This document shows, piece by piece, positions 28,684-38,453 of a DNA stretch of 64,000 nt (positions are counted from its first letter, which is position 1; each line of letters begins with the position of its first letter). Source of the stretch: SAR92 clade bacterium H921 (lineage in GTDB: Bacteria; Pseudomonadota; Gammaproteobacteria; Pseudomonadales; Porticoccaceae); contig JAOALD010000002.1 in the NCBI GenBank assembly GCA_025153755.1, positions 550,362-614,361 on the forward strand, read 5' to 3'. The translations under genes and the position numbers were made by a program. The notes beneath the pieces are model-generated. The model had not been told where the DNA came from and did not search any database. It worked only from the letters and a program-made list of their open reading frames with translations.

Positions 28684-29778
28684 ATGAATCGGATTGAAAG
28701 TTGGTTGGTGAATTTGACTGGTGAGCAATACCTGTGGGTATTTGAATTATTCGTCATTGTTTTGATCGCTCTGAGTTTGGGGTTTGTTCTCAATCGCGTA
28801 ATTGACAGGCTGGAGTTGCAGGCGGTCAAGACAAAAACTGTATGGGATGACGCCCTTATTGAGGCCTGCCGCCGCCCGGCCATTTGGCTTATATGGATTC
28901 TGGGCGTAAATTTTGCAGCGGGCATTGCAGCGCAAAAAATGGATTCGCCCCTCCAAACTTTGATTGATCCCATCAACCGTTTAGCACTTATCTTTTTGGG
29001 TACAATATTTTTCACCAACTTTATTAAGCGCGCCGAACGTAATCTAATTCATCCGGATTATATAGATAAACCTATGGATGCCACTACGGTGCGTGCCGTG
29101 GGAAAACTACTGCGCGCTTCGGTGATTATCACTGGCGTGCTGGTGGCTATGCAACTTTTTGGCTACAGTATTTCTGGTTTGCTGGCGTTCGGTGGTATTG
29201 GTGGCATCGCTGTGGGGTTTGCGGCAAAAGACCTATTGGCTAATTTTTTCGGTGGCCTGATGATCTATTTGGATCGTCCATTTTCAGTCGGTGAGTGGAT
29301 TCGTTCACCTGACAAAGAGATAGAGGGCACCGTAGAAGATATAGGCTGGCGCCTCACCAGAATTAGGACCTTTGACAAGCGTCCGCTCTATATCCCCAAT
29401 TCTGTATTTGCCAGTATCTCGGTTGAGAATCCGTCCCGTATGACCAATCGCCGCATCTATGAAACCGTGGGCATTCGCTATGCAGATATCGGTAGCATGA
29501 ATGCTATTGTGGATCAGGTTACCGCCATGTTGTTGGAGCATCCAGATATTGACGCTAGCCAGACTATGATTGTTAACTTTAATAAGTTTTCGGCCAGCTC
29601 AGTAGACTTCTTTGTTTATACCTTTACTAAAACAACTAATTGGAACGATTTTCACAGGGTTAAGCAGGATGTTTTACTAAAGATCGCCGAGGTTGTGGCA
29701 GCTAATAGAGCAGAGATAGCTTTTCCTACATCGACTGTGCATATTGCTAACGAAGGGCAGTTACACATTGATAGTTGA
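28684..29778 (+). CDS. MscS-family mechanosensitive ion channel
   Basis: This 364-residue inner-membrane protein has four or five membrane helices: YLWVFELFVIVLIALSLGFV, IWLIWILGVNFAAGI, LALIFLGTIFFTNFI, then the pore-lining segment ISGLLAFGGIGGIAVGFAAK followed by DLLANFFGGLMIYLDRPFSVGEWI, the MscS core signature. A beta domain (IEGTVEDIGWRLTRIRTFDKR, YIPNSVFASISVENPS) and a mixed C-terminal domain follow. It should open under membrane tension to release solutes at osmotic downshock. The extra N-terminal helices make it longer than E. coli MscS (286) and closer to MscS-like paralogues such as YbdG. Confidence 0.93.
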   Translation: MNRIESWLVNLTGEQYLWVFELFVIVLIALSLGFVLNRVIDRLELQAVKTKTVWDDALIEACRRPAIWLIWILGVNFAAGIAAQKMDSPLQTLIDPINRLALIFLGTIFFTNFIKRAERNLIHPDYIDKPMDATTVRAVGKLLRASVIITGVLVAMQLFGYSISGLLAFGGIGGIAVGFAAKDLLANFFGGLMIYLDRPFSVGEWIRSPDKEIEGTVEDIGWRLTRIRTFDKRPLYIPNSVFASISVENPSRMTNRRIYETVGIRYADIGSMNAIVDQVTAMLLEHPDIDASQTMIVNFNKFSASSVDFFVYTFTKTTNWNDFHRVKQDVLLKIAEVVAANRAEIAFPTSTVHIANEGQLHIDS

Positions 29779-29955
29779 CGTCTTGTCAGACCTTGGTTAG
29801 CCTCACTGACAATCTTACATAATAAGGGTAGAGAAATATTTTGTGGTGTTCAGAGCCTATTGCCAATGGCATGACATAGCTGCCTAATACTGAGTGAAGA
29901 GTCATCACAAACCGACAAACTAACCCGTACACTATCCAGATTTAGGTCATATTGC

Positions 29956-30492
29956 ATGCGTTGTATTTTTATTACTTTGCTGAGCTGCGCTCTGTCAGGT
30001 TGCCTTGGCGCGCCAGAGGGTGTTTCACCAGTTAAAGACTTTGAGCTCGACCGCTATTTAGGAAAATGGTTTGAAGTTGCCAGACTGGATCATTCTTTTG
30101 AGCGTGGACTTAGTGGGGTAACCGCAGAGTACTCCATGCGCGAAGATGGCGGTGTGCGGGTTATCAACTCTGGGTTATCAGATGATACTGGGCATTACAG
30201 TGAAGCTGAAGGCAGGGCATATTTTGTCGAAAGCCAAGATCAGGGGTATTTAAAAGTGTCCTTCTTCGGCCCATTTTTCGGATCTTACATTATCTTTGAG
30301 CTAGATGTTGAGGGTTATGAGTATGCCTTTGTGGCAGGCAATAGTACTGACTACCTGTGGTTGCTAGCGCGCACGCCCGAGGTCAGTGAGGAAGTCATGA
30401 AGCGATTTATTGAGCGGTCCGCAGCTCTAGGGTTTGCTACTGATGAGCTGATTTTTGTACCACATGTTACTGACCAAGAGGCGATGCAATAG
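29956..30492 (+). CDS. blc: Outer-membrane lipocalin Blc
   Basis: This 178-residue lipoprotein has a signal peptide ending in the lipobox LSGC (Cys16), so the mature N-terminus is lipidated. The lipocalin barrel follows, with the GxW motif in DRYLGKWFEVARLDHSFERG, YVESQ-like strand segments (FVESQDQGYLKVSFFGPFFG) and DYLWLLARTPEVS near the third conserved region. Blc proteins bind fatty acids or lysophospholipids at the outer membrane and are often stress-induced. Its last 26 bases overlap the end of the converging csiV gene. The region upstream (29779-29955) shows no clear promoter to me. Confidence 0.92.
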   Translation: MRCIFITLLSCALSGCLGAPEGVSPVKDFELDRYLGKWFEVARLDHSFERGLSGVTAEYSMREDGGVRVINSGLSDDTGHYSEAEGRAYFVESQDQGYLKVSFFGPFFGSYIIFELDVEGYEYAFVAGNSTDYLWLLARTPEVSEEVMKRFIERSAALGFATDELIFVPHVTDQEAMQ

Positions 30493-31678
30493 CATCCTGC
30501 GCTACCTCTGTACCCTGGGGTTCTAAGGTTTTCTCAAGGGGGTTTAGAAGCTCTGGAACAAAGGGCTTAATGGTGAGCATAATGCCCATCTCAGGGTGAT
30601 CTATATAGTAGATGGCTTGACTCTCTATGCGCTTCGACTGTTTCAGTACCCAGACAGTTTCAATTGGATATTTTTGTGCTGGTTTACTGTCTATGACCTC
30701 AGAATATGAGGTTGAGTCTATGTCTAGATCATCGGCCAGAGATACTAACGGATTTGCTTCAATAGAATGCTCAGATGTCTCTAGAGTTCGTTCCTCAAAC
30801 GCGTTTGTCAAAAAGTCCGGTTCATCAATATCTGCTGTGCCCGTTGATTCGGGCAACAGATAGCCAATGTTAAACTTATCCTCAGCGCTCTCTGGTGTAG
30901 CTGGGAATTCCGGCAAGTTAATTAATGTGCCGGGCTTTTCAGGGCTGACATTGGCAAATTGCAAAAGCCATAAATCAGATTCGAAGTGTAAAAACCGAGA
31001 CTTATAAAAGCGCAGCGACCCCTCCAGTTGAAAGCGGTCTTCAAAGCGTTGGCCAGCTTTTATAATTACCCAGGGATCGGCGGCGTTGTCATCGGCGGCA
31101 AAGCGCCAGGCCTCATGAAAAACTACATTGTATTGGCGCCGATCCATTGCCGCAGCGCTATCATTGAGATCACGATATTCCTTATCTAACAGGACAAAGG
31201 GTGTCTCATACTGCGGAGTGTATGGTTCCTCAGTTTCTATGACAGGCACAGCATTCGCGCTAATATCGACCCCTGTGCTATCGGCACTCAAAAGTTCTTG
31301 ATCCGCGATCAGTGGATCGGCCACCACAGTCAAAGGAATAATGCGTTCTGAATTTTCTAGATTTGATGGGTATAGCAATGAACCCTCGGCTAGGGGAAAG
31401 CCATCTTGCTCCAGAGGCATATTAGGGTCTACCAATGTCAGCCAGTTTTGTGGGAAGTCCAGCTGATACTTGTGCGGAGGTGCCTCACCGCCAATATTGC
31501 CGTTTTGGGTGAACAGTATTACTTCAACTTGGTACCAGTTATCTGGTGCCTCTATTTCTAGACTTGGCTCTTGGCTAATGGCGAGACTATTGAACAGTAG
31601 AGCTATGATTAGCACTAGGGCAGGTAGTAATGTATTTAGCACCTGGCTGGGTTTTAACTGGTAGCCTTGTGTAGCCAT
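30467..31678 (-). CDS. CsiV family peptidoglycan-binding-type protein
   Basis: This 403-residue protein has an N-terminal hydrophobic export signal (LLPALVLIIALLFNSLAIS) and then a periplasmic beta-rich domain with WYQVEVILFTQNG near residue 47, the opening typical of the CsiV family (PF10972, named for suppression of DacA defects in Vibrio). Further family marks are LEGSLRFYKSRFLHFESDLW and the C-terminal VWVLKQSKRIESQAIYYIDHPEMGIMLTI. A long acidic insert (about 255-330) is of low complexity. The gene lies five bases after mfd and shares its transcript, as in pseudomonads. Its true role is unknown. Confidence 0.85.
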   Translation of the reverse strand: MATQGYQLKPSQVLNTLLPALVLIIALLFNSLAISQEPSLEIEAPDNWYQVEVILFTQNGNIGGEAPPHKYQLDFPQNWLTLVDPNMPLEQDGFPLAEGSLLYPSNLENSERIIPLTVVADPLIADQELLSADSTGVDISANAVPVIETEEPYTPQYETPFVLLDKEYRDLNDSAAAMDRRQYNVVFHEAWRFAADDNAADPWVIIKAGQRFEDRFQLEGSLRFYKSRFLHFESDLWLLQFANVSPEKPGTLINLPEFPATPESAEDKFNIGYLLPESTGTADIDEPDFLTNAFEERTLETSEHSIEANPLVSLADDLDIDSTSYSEVIDSKPAQKYPIETVWVLKQSKRIESQAIYYIDHPEMGIMLTIKPFVPELLNPLEKTLEPQGTEVAQDAIASPLGQ

Positions 31679-31683
31679 CCGTT

Positions 31684-34600
31684 TTAAGCCTCAGTAAGCA
31701 GTTTCTGTAAAATGTCATTGACCAGAGCAAAACGCTGTTCGGCGGTTTCCATCAACATAGTGAAACTCAGTTGGTCATTGTTTTGCAAGCGGAATGTCGC
31801 TGGGTCTTTTTGTACCATTTTAACAATGGTGATGGGTTCGATGATGGTGTTGGCAGTAAACTGAAGGCGCCCACCATTGGGCCCAGCTTCAATCTTCTTA
31901 AGTCCAATTTGCTCGCCAATCTGACGTAGTTCAGCAAGTTGAAATAATGTTTTTACCGACTCTGGTAGCAGACCAAAACGATCAATCATCTCCACCTGTA
32001 ATTCGTGCAGATGTTGCTTGGTTTCACAGTTGGACAGACGTTTGTAGAGAGTCAGGCGCATATTGACATCGGGTAGATAGTCATCAGGTATCAGTGCAGG
32101 TAGATGCAGATTGACGTCTATGCCTGTGTTGAGGGCGGCGTTTAGATCTGGTTTGGCCCCTTTGCGAATCGCATTGACTGCGCGGTCAAGCATTTCTAGG
32201 TAAAGAGTAAAGCCAATGGCTTGAATATGTCCACTCTGCTCTTCACCGAGTAGTTCCCCAGCACCGCGAATTTCCAGATCATTAGTAGCTAGGGTAAAGC
32301 CTGAACCCAGATGATCTGCCGCGGCAATAGCTTCTAAGCGCTTTGTGGCATCAGAGGTAATCTTCTTTTCCTGCGGCAGCATCAGGTAGGCATAGGCCTG
32401 ATGGTGCGAGCGACCCACACGTCCGCGGAGTTGATGCAACTGGGCTAGTCCAAATTTATCGGCGCGGTCAATCAGAATAGTATTGGCACTGGGGATATCA
32501 ATGCCCGTTTCAATAATGGTGGTGCACACGAGCACATTAAAGCGCTGGTGATAAAAGTCCGACATTATCTGTTCTAGGCCGCGTTCGCGCATCTGTCCAT
32601 GGGCAATGTTAATGCGTGCCTCTGGCACCAATTTGGAGAGTTCATCGGCGACTCGCTGAATGCTTTTTACATCATTGTGCAAGTAGTACACCTGACCACC
32701 GCGCAGTATTTCACGCAAAATAGCTTCACGAACTACCCGAGACTCCCATTCGCGGACAAAGGTTTTCACTGACAGGCGTTTGGCCGGGGGCGTGGCAATA
32801 ATAGAGAGGTCGCGAATACTGTGCATGGACATATTCAAGGTGCGCGGAATCGGTGTAGCAGTCATGGTGAGAATATCGACTTCGCTGCGCAGGGATTTAA
32901 TCTTTTCTTTCTGACGTACACCAAAGCGATGCTCTTCATCAATAATCATTAATCCTAAGCGGCTAAAGTCGATATTAGTATGTAACAACTTGTGGGTGCT
33001 GATAAGGATATCTACTTGGCCAGATTCAGTGGCGGCAATCACGTTGTCCTGTTCTTTATTGGTTCTAAAGCGAGACAACTCTTCGACGCGCACGGGCCAG
33101 TTTGCGAAGCGGTCGCGGAAGTTTTGCAGATGCTGATGGGCTAGTAATGTGGTGGGCACGAGAATGATCACCTGCTTGTTGCTTGAGACGACAGTAAAAG
33201 CCGCGCGCATGGCAACCTCAGTTTTACCAAAGCCGACATCACCACAGACAAGGCGATCCATTGGCTGGGAACTCAGCAGGTCTTGTCGCACAGCATCTAT
33301 TGCCTCTTGCTGATCGGCGGTTTCTTCGAAGGCGAAGTCACTGCTAAATTTGCGGTAATCATCTTCGTTGTCCTCACAGGCAAAGCCTTTGCGAGCGGCG
33401 CGGCGAGAATAAATATCTAGAAGCTCAACCGCTGTATCTCGAACCTGTTTGGCGGCCTTCTCTTTGGCCTTATCCCACTTGTCAGTACCCAGCCTATTGA
33501 GCGGTGCGGCGACTTGATCGCCGCCGCCAAAGCGACTGATAAGGTGGAGAGATGACACTGGCACATAGAGTTTGGCATCGTCGGCATAGGTAAGCATCAA
33601 AAATTCTTGAGTGGATCTATCTACATCAAGTAGCACCAACCCCTGATAGCGGCCAACCCCGTGTTCAATATGCACCACTGGCGCACCCACTTTTAATTCT
33701 GCAAGGTTCTTAAAGATGTAGTCTGGAGATTCTGATGCCTTGGAGCGCCGCCGCCGCTGCATTACCTGTTGACCAAATAGCTCACCTTCGGTGATCAGGC
33801 AGATATTGTGACCGGGAATATAAAGACCCTGATCAATCGGGTAGGTGGTAATGCAGTGCACATGGCTGGAGTCAATAAATTGCTGCCAGCTATCGACCTC
33901 CTCAGGGAAGATATGAATGGTCTTTAAAAGGTCGGTGAGTACTTCGCGGCGGCCTGCAGATTCAGCACAAAACAGCACTCGGCAGTCTCCAGAAATAGAG
34001 GTGCCAGAGGATACAAACTCATCCAGTTTAGACAGTGGGTTAGTGTTTTTGGCATTAACTGCAATGTCTGGGACGCCGTGAATTCCGTGGTTGCTATAGC
34101 CGGCAGACTCATCCAAGAAATCGCCGGTTATTATCGTGCGCGGCAGCTTTTTTAGTTGCGCAAATATCTGGTCAAAGGGCACAAAGACTTCGCTTGGTGC
34201 CAACAGAGGACGTTCGGGATCAACCCCGTACTCGTCAAAGCGGCTGGTAATGTCCTGCCAAAAGTGCTGTGCCGCACCCTCGATAGCTGCATGGGTGAAA
34301 AGCTGTACCTCAGGTGGTAGGTAATCGAATAGCGTCGCTGTGGTTGAAAAAAACAAGGTTAAGTAATACTCGATGCCCTGGGGGACAATACCGTCTTTTA
34401 TATCGCGGTACACTGGGCATTTGGCGGCATCGTTATCAAAATGATCGTGCCAGTTGTTGAGAAACTGATTGGTGGCTTCCTTGTCAATTGGGAACTCCCG
34501 AGCAGGCAGAAGTCGCACCTGGTTTACAGCTTCTAATGTGCGCTGGGACTCGGGGTCAAAGAGCCGTAGTGATTCTATCTCGTCATCAAGTAGATCAATG

Positions 34601-35148
34601 CGAAATGGGTGTTTTGCACCCATCGGAAAGATATCAATCAATGAGCCACGAAATGCGAATTCTCCATGTTCAAAGACGGTGTCTACGCGCAAATAGCCGG
34701 CACGGCTTAGCTGATCTTGCAACTGTGCTCGATCCAGATCTTCCCCTATTGCATAACTAAATGTGCGGGATGCAACAAAGTCCGTGGGGGCAATGCGGTG
34801 CATTAATGTCGGCATGGGTACAACCAGCACGCCCTGTTTAGTGGTGGGCAGGCTGGCTAATGTTTCCAGTCGCGCAGAGACAATGTCTTGGTGGGGTGAA
34901 AAAATATCATAGGGCAGTGTCTCCCAGTCAGGAAAGGTAAATACCGGGAGTGTGTGACCTGCGGTAAAAAACTTCAGTGCGCGGCTCTGGGCTGCCGCTT
35001 CATGCGCAGTTTCAGTGATCAGTACGGTAAGGCCCTCGTACTTGAGAGCCGAGTCCGCAACGGCAAGAGCTCGGCCAGCGGCGCGCAACTCCCCCCAGGT
35101 TTTTCTGTCACCAGCCACTGACGCAGAGGATTGATTAAAAATATTCAT
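31684..35148 (-). CDS. mfd: Transcription-repair coupling factor Mfd
   Basis: This 1154-residue ATP-dependent translocase removes RNA polymerase stalled at lesions and recruits UvrA. Visible are the UvrB-like N-terminal domain (LPVFTFPDWETLPYDIFSPH; GYLRVDTVFEHGEFAFRGSL), the RNAP-interacting CarD-like domain (PVVHIEHGVGRYQGL), and the helicase motifs: Walker A VCGDVGFGKTEVAMRAAF, LVPTTLLAHQH, DEEH box in LMIIDEEHRFGV, TMTATPIPRTL, GIDIPSANTILIDRAD and QLRGRVGRS. The C-terminal D7 domain is present. Length matches E. coli (1148). It is first of an mfd-csiV operon, divergent from gap. Confidence 0.97.
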   Translation of the reverse strand: MNIFNQSSASVAGDRKTWGELRAAGRALAVADSALKYEGLTVLITETAHEAAAQSRALKFFTAGHTLPVFTFPDWETLPYDIFSPHQDIVSARLETLASLPTTKQGVLVVPMPTLMHRIAPTDFVASRTFSYAIGEDLDRAQLQDQLSRAGYLRVDTVFEHGEFAFRGSLIDIFPMGAKHPFRIDLLDDEIESLRLFDPESQRTLEAVNQVRLLPAREFPIDKEATNQFLNNWHDHFDNDAAKCPVYRDIKDGIVPQGIEYYLTLFFSTTATLFDYLPPEVQLFTHAAIEGAAQHFWQDITSRFDEYGVDPERPLLAPSEVFVPFDQIFAQLKKLPRTIITGDFLDESAGYSNHGIHGVPDIAVNAKNTNPLSKLDEFVSSGTSISGDCRVLFCAESAGRREVLTDLLKTIHIFPEEVDSWQQFIDSSHVHCITTYPIDQGLYIPGHNICLITEGELFGQQVMQRRRRSKASESPDYIFKNLAELKVGAPVVHIEHGVGRYQGLVLLDVDRSTQEFLMLTYADDAKLYVPVSSLHLISRFGGGDQVAAPLNRLGTDKWDKAKEKAAKQVRDTAVELLDIYSRRAARKGFACEDNEDDYRKFSSDFAFEETADQQEAIDAVRQDLLSSQPMDRLVCGDVGFGKTEVAMRAAFTVVSSNKQVIILVPTTLLAHQHLQNFRDRFANWPVRVEELSRFRTNKEQDNVIAATESGQVDILISTHKLLHTNIDFSRLGLMIIDEEHRFGVRQKEKIKSLRSEVDILTMTATPIPRTLNMSMHSIRDLSIIATPPAKRLSVKTFVREWESRVVREAILREILRGGQVYYLHNDVKSIQRVADELSKLVPEARINIAHGQMRERGLEQIMSDFYHQRFNVLVCTTIIETGIDIPSANTILIDRADKFGLAQLHQLRGRVGRSHHQAYAYLMLPQEKKITSDATKRLEAIAAADHLGSGFTLATNDLEIRGAGELLGEEQSGHIQAIGFTLYLEMLDRAVNAIRKGAKPDLNAALNTGIDVNLHLPALIPDDYLPDVNMRLTLYKRLSNCETKQHLHELQVEMIDRFGLLPESVKTLFQLAELRQIGEQIGLKKIEAGPNGGRLQFTANTIIEPITIVKMVQKDPATFRLQNNDQLSFTMLMETAEQRFALVNDILQKLLTEA

Positions 35149-35295
35149 AAAAACTTAGGCAGTCGACCAGGTTAAATTCTATGGTTCGCTATTCTACTGA
35201 TCTGTGGCTATTGATTGTAGGAATATTCTCTATCTGCGACTTTTAGCTACTTATTTTGAGCGGATCGGTTGTCGATATTCGGTGCGTGAACCATA

Positions 35296-36795
35296 ATGGC
35301 GCCCAGATCGGGCAACAATGACAAGGATAATTACGTGGATCAACAGCAACGTCCCTTACCAGATGATTTTTTCAAAGATTGGAAGCAGCGCGAGGCACTT
35401 GCCGAGGGCATGATTCCTCAGATCGGCAAGCTCTATCGTGAGCACAATGTTTCGACTTATATGTACGGCAACAATATGGTCAACAAGTCAGTGATTGACT
35501 TGATGAAGGCTCATCGCCGTGTCCGGCAGGTAGAACAAAATGAGCTGTCTGAGTTCGATTCGGCGCCCATGCTAGATGCTATTGCCAAATTACAGTTGGG
35601 CCCAGCTCACCTGGATATTGGCAAAATGGTAGTTAAGTATCAGAGTCTTGGTAATGGTCGGTCCCTAGACGACTTTCTCAATGACGAGCTAAGTAATATT
35701 ATTGGCTCTCACACTAAGCCGCTGCCGCAACCTCAGGATGTTGTGCTCTATGGCTTTGGGCGTATTGGGCGCCTGGTTGCACGTATTTTGATCGACAAGG
35801 CTGGCGGTGGCGATGTGCTGAGACTGCGAGCTATAGTTATTCGCAAAGGTAAGGTTGAGAATGATCTTGAAAAGCGCGCCGCCCTGTTGCGCCGCGATTC
35901 AGTGCATGGGTCTTTTAAGGGCACCATTCGCGTGTTACAAGAAGAGAGCACCCTGGTCATCAATGGCAACCCGGTCAAGGTAATCTATGCCAACTCTCCT
36001 CAAGAGATCGACTATACCCATTACGGTATTAATAACGCGCTTATCGTTGATAATACCGGGGTGTGGAAAGATACTGCAGGCTTGAGTGGGCACCTGCGAC
36101 CCGGTGCATCTAAGGTATTGTTAACTGCGCCGGCTGGTGATGATATTCCCAATATTGTTTATGGCGTAAATCATGATCAAATAACTCCAGAGCGCAGTAT
36201 TATTTCTGCAGCGTCCTGTACTACTAACGCGATTGTGCCGGTCCTTAAATGTCTGCTCGATGAGTTTGGTGTGACCAGTGGTCATGTTGAAACTGTCCAT
36301 GCCTACACCAATGACCAGAATCTAATTGATAATTATCACAAGGGTGGCCGTCGCGGTCGCAGTGCGGCACTCAATATGGTGCTGACCTCAACTGGTGCAG
36401 CTAAGGCAGTGGCTAAGGCTATTCCAGAGTTGCAGGGCAAGCTTACTGGCAACGCGATTCGTGTTCCCACGCCCAATGTGTCTATGGCGATACTAAACCT
36501 GCAGCTGGGGCGCGAAACCTCTGTCGAAGAAATCAATGAATTCTTACGCCAGCAGGCCTTGCACTCACCGTTGCAACAACAGATTGGATACACGGTATCG
36601 ACTGAGGCCGTATCTACTGACTTTGTCGGTTCGCGCCAGGCCTGTGTGCTAGATTCTCAGGCAACTATTGTGGATGGTAAAAGTTGCGTGCTGTATTGTT
36701 GGTACGATAATGAGTTTGGTTATAGTTGCCAAGTAGTGCGCTGTTTGGAGACCTTCGCTGGAGTTGTGTGGCCTAGCTATCCGCAAGAAGCCTAG
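35296..36795 (+). CDS. Glyceraldehyde-3-phosphate dehydrogenase, long form
   Basis: This 499-residue GAPDH carries about 145 extra N-terminal residues before the NAD(P) Rossmann domain, which starts at VVLYGFGRIGRLVARIL. The catalytic cysteine is C308 in SAASCTTNAIVP; other marks are AYTNDQNLIDNYHKGGRRGRSAALNMV, STGAAKAVAKAIPELQGKLTGNAIRVP and SCVLYCWYDNEFGYSCQVVR. The long type with an N-terminal extension (the PA3001/Vibrio type next to mfd and nqr) is distinct from the glycolytic GapA; cofactor and direction are unknown and a role in gluconeogenesis or with NADPH is speculative. A hairpin terminator follows at once. Confidence 0.93.
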   Translation: MAPRSGNNDKDNYVDQQQRPLPDDFFKDWKQREALAEGMIPQIGKLYREHNVSTYMYGNNMVNKSVIDLMKAHRRVRQVEQNELSEFDSAPMLDAIAKLQLGPAHLDIGKMVVKYQSLGNGRSLDDFLNDELSNIIGSHTKPLPQPQDVVLYGFGRIGRLVARILIDKAGGGDVLRLRAIVIRKGKVENDLEKRAALLRRDSVHGSFKGTIRVLQEESTLVINGNPVKVIYANSPQEIDYTHYGINNALIVDNTGVWKDTAGLSGHLRPGASKVLLTAPAGDDIPNIVYGVNHDQITPERSIISAASCTTNAIVPVLKCLLDEFGVTSGHVETVHAYTNDQNLIDNYHKGGRRGRSAALNMVLTSTGAAKAVAKAIPELQGKLTGNAIRVPTPNVSMAILNLQLGRETSVEEINEFLRQQALHSPLQQQIGYTVSTEAVSTDFVGSRQACVLDSQATIVDGKSCVLYCWYDNEFGYSCQVVRCLETFAGVVWPSYPQEA

Positions 36796-36810
36796 ATAAA
36801 AAGTAATTAA

Positions 36811-36836
36811 AAAAGCCCCATTATGGGGCTTTTTTG
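36811..36836 (+). terminator. Intrinsic terminator after gap
   Basis: AAAAGCCCCA and TGGGGCTTTTTT form a stem of ten pairs with a three-base TTA loop (36811-36836), 15 bases after the stop codon, followed by a T-run. It is a textbook rho-independent terminator. Confidence 0.94.
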
Positions 36837-37108
36837 TTGGTTTGCAGCGCTCGATTCGATGCCTGCGTTTGGCAATCATGTCGCGGGTCAAAAAAAAATC
36901 CTCCGATTGGCTTTTATAGGGCGTTAGAGACTGGAATCCAACGCCCTAGACCTTTATAATCCCGCGCAAATCTTACTCGCCTGACTCAGTTTAAGTCTAA
37001 TCGGCGAACATATAGCTTATAACATCGAATTTTCTGGCCTTCTGAAGAGGGTTTAGACCGGGCCAATGGCCCGATGACTGTAATTTAAATTTGAATAGTG
37101 GTATTTCT
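36837..37108 (+). promoter_or_regulatory. Leader region of the nqr operon with two inverted repeats
   Basis: This gene-free stretch before nqrA holds two dyads. TAGGGCGTT (36917-36925) pairs with AACGCCCTA (36940-36948), nine bp with a 14-base loop. CGGGCC (37059-37064) pairs with GGCCCG (37068-37073), six bp with an AAT loop, 35 bases before the nqrA ATG. Neither has a T-run, so these are candidate operators or 5'-UTR structures. I could not pick a convincing promoter by eye, although one must lie here because a terminator closes gap. Confidence 0.5.
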
Positions 37109-38449
37109 ATGATTAAAGTTCGTCGCGGATTAGACCTGCCTATTTCTGGTGCGCCAGAGCAGGTTATTCACGATGGCCCGGCAATAAGTCAGGTGGCGAT
37201 TATCGGGTCCGATTACCCGGGTATGAAACCTACCATGGCTGTGCGAGAAGGTGATCGTGTCAAGCTGGGCCAACTGTTGTTCACTGATAAAAAAAATCCG
37301 GGGGTGCAGTTTACTGCTCCAGCGGCGGGTATCGTGGTTGCAATTAACCGTGGCGAACGCCGCGCTTTCCAATCTTTGGTTATTGATGTTGATGGCGATA
37401 AGGCTGAAAAGTTTGCCTCCTTCAAAGCTGGCGAGCTCGGTTCATTAGAGCGAGCGGCCATTGTTGATAATCTGGTGAATTCCGGGCAGTGGGTAGCGTT
37501 GCGTACTCGTCCTTACTCAAAGATTCCACAGGTGGATTCAATCCCATCCTCGATTTTTGTAACAGCCATGGATACCAATCCACTGGCAGCAGACCCTGCG
37601 CCAATTATTTCTCAGCGCAGTGAAGATTTTGTCAACGGCCTGACAGTCTTGACAGGTTTGACTCAGGGGCCGGTTAACCTCTGTGTTGCCCCACAGTCTG
37701 GCGTTGCTGGTGACGAGGTGGATGGTGTGCGCGAAGTGGCCTTTAGTGGGCCTCATCCTGCTGGTCTAGCTGGTACACATATCCACTATCTTGATCCAGT
37801 TAGTGCCAATAAAACGGTGTGGACCATTGGTTATCAGGATGTCATCGCCATTGGAGCTCTATTTACGACTGGTCGTATTGATACCCGTCGCGTTGCTGCC
37901 CTAGCAGGCCCCCAGGTTACTCAGCCTCGGTTGCTAACGACTCAACTGGGAGCGAACCTCAACCAATTAGTCATTGGTGAACTGGCAAATGATGAAAACC
38001 GCGTCATTTCTGGCTCGGTTTTAGCTGGACGCAAAGCGGCGGGTGCCTATGCCTTCCTGGGGCGCTACCACTCCCAGGTATCAGTTATTCGTGAAGGGCG
38101 TGAACGCCAGTTGTTTCATTACTTGCGCGCTGGGGTCGACAAACACTCTGCACTACCTATTTTTGTTTCTTCACTCACCAATAAACTATTCAACATGACC
38201 TCAAGTACCAATGGTAGCGAACGCGCCATGGTGCCAGTGGGAGGTTATGAAGATGTCACTGCGCTAGATTTACTGCCTGTGCAATTACTTCGATCACTAA
38301 TTGTTGGTGACACAGATATGGCTCAAAAACTGGGCTGCTTGGAACTGGACGAAGATGATGTCGGGCTCTACACCTATTGTTGTGTGGGCAAATACGAGTA
38401 CGGCCCAATTCTTCGTGACAACCTAACTAAAATTGAAAAGGAGGGTTAA
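37109..38449 (+). CDS. nqrA: Na+-translocating NADH-quinone reductase subunit A
   Basis: This 446-residue subunit, on the cytoplasmic side of the Na+-NQR complex, has the NqrA start [16 protein letters not shown] and the segments [24 protein letters not shown] and [21 protein letters not shown], which resemble other ubiquinone-linked subunits. It has been implicated in quinone binding. The ATG at 37109 is chosen over an in-frame TTG six codons earlier because family members begin at this Met. It opens the operon nqrABCDEF, apbE, nqrM. Confidence 0.97.
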   Translation: MIKVRRGLDLPISGAPEQVIHDGPAISQVAIIGSDYPGMKPTMAVREGDRVKLGQLLFTDKKNPGVQFTAPAAGIVVAINRGERRAFQSLVIDVDGDKAEKFASFKAGELGSLERAAIVDNLVNSGQWVALRTRPYSKIPQVDSIPSSIFVTAMDTNPLAADPAPIISQRSEDFVNGLTVLTGLTQGPVNLCVAPQSGVAGDEVDGVREVAFSGPHPAGLAGTHIHYLDPVSANKTVWTIGYQDVIAIGALFTTGRIDTRRVAALAGPQVTQPRLLTTQLGANLNQLVIGELANDENRVISGSVLAGRKAAGAYAFLGRYHSQVSVIREGRERQLFHYLRAGVDKHSALPIFVSSLTNKLFNMTSSTNGSERAMVPVGGYEDVTALDLLPVQLLRSLIVGDTDMAQKLGCLELDEDDVGLYTYCCVGKYEYGPILRDNLTKIEKEG

Positions 38450-38453
38450 GCCA

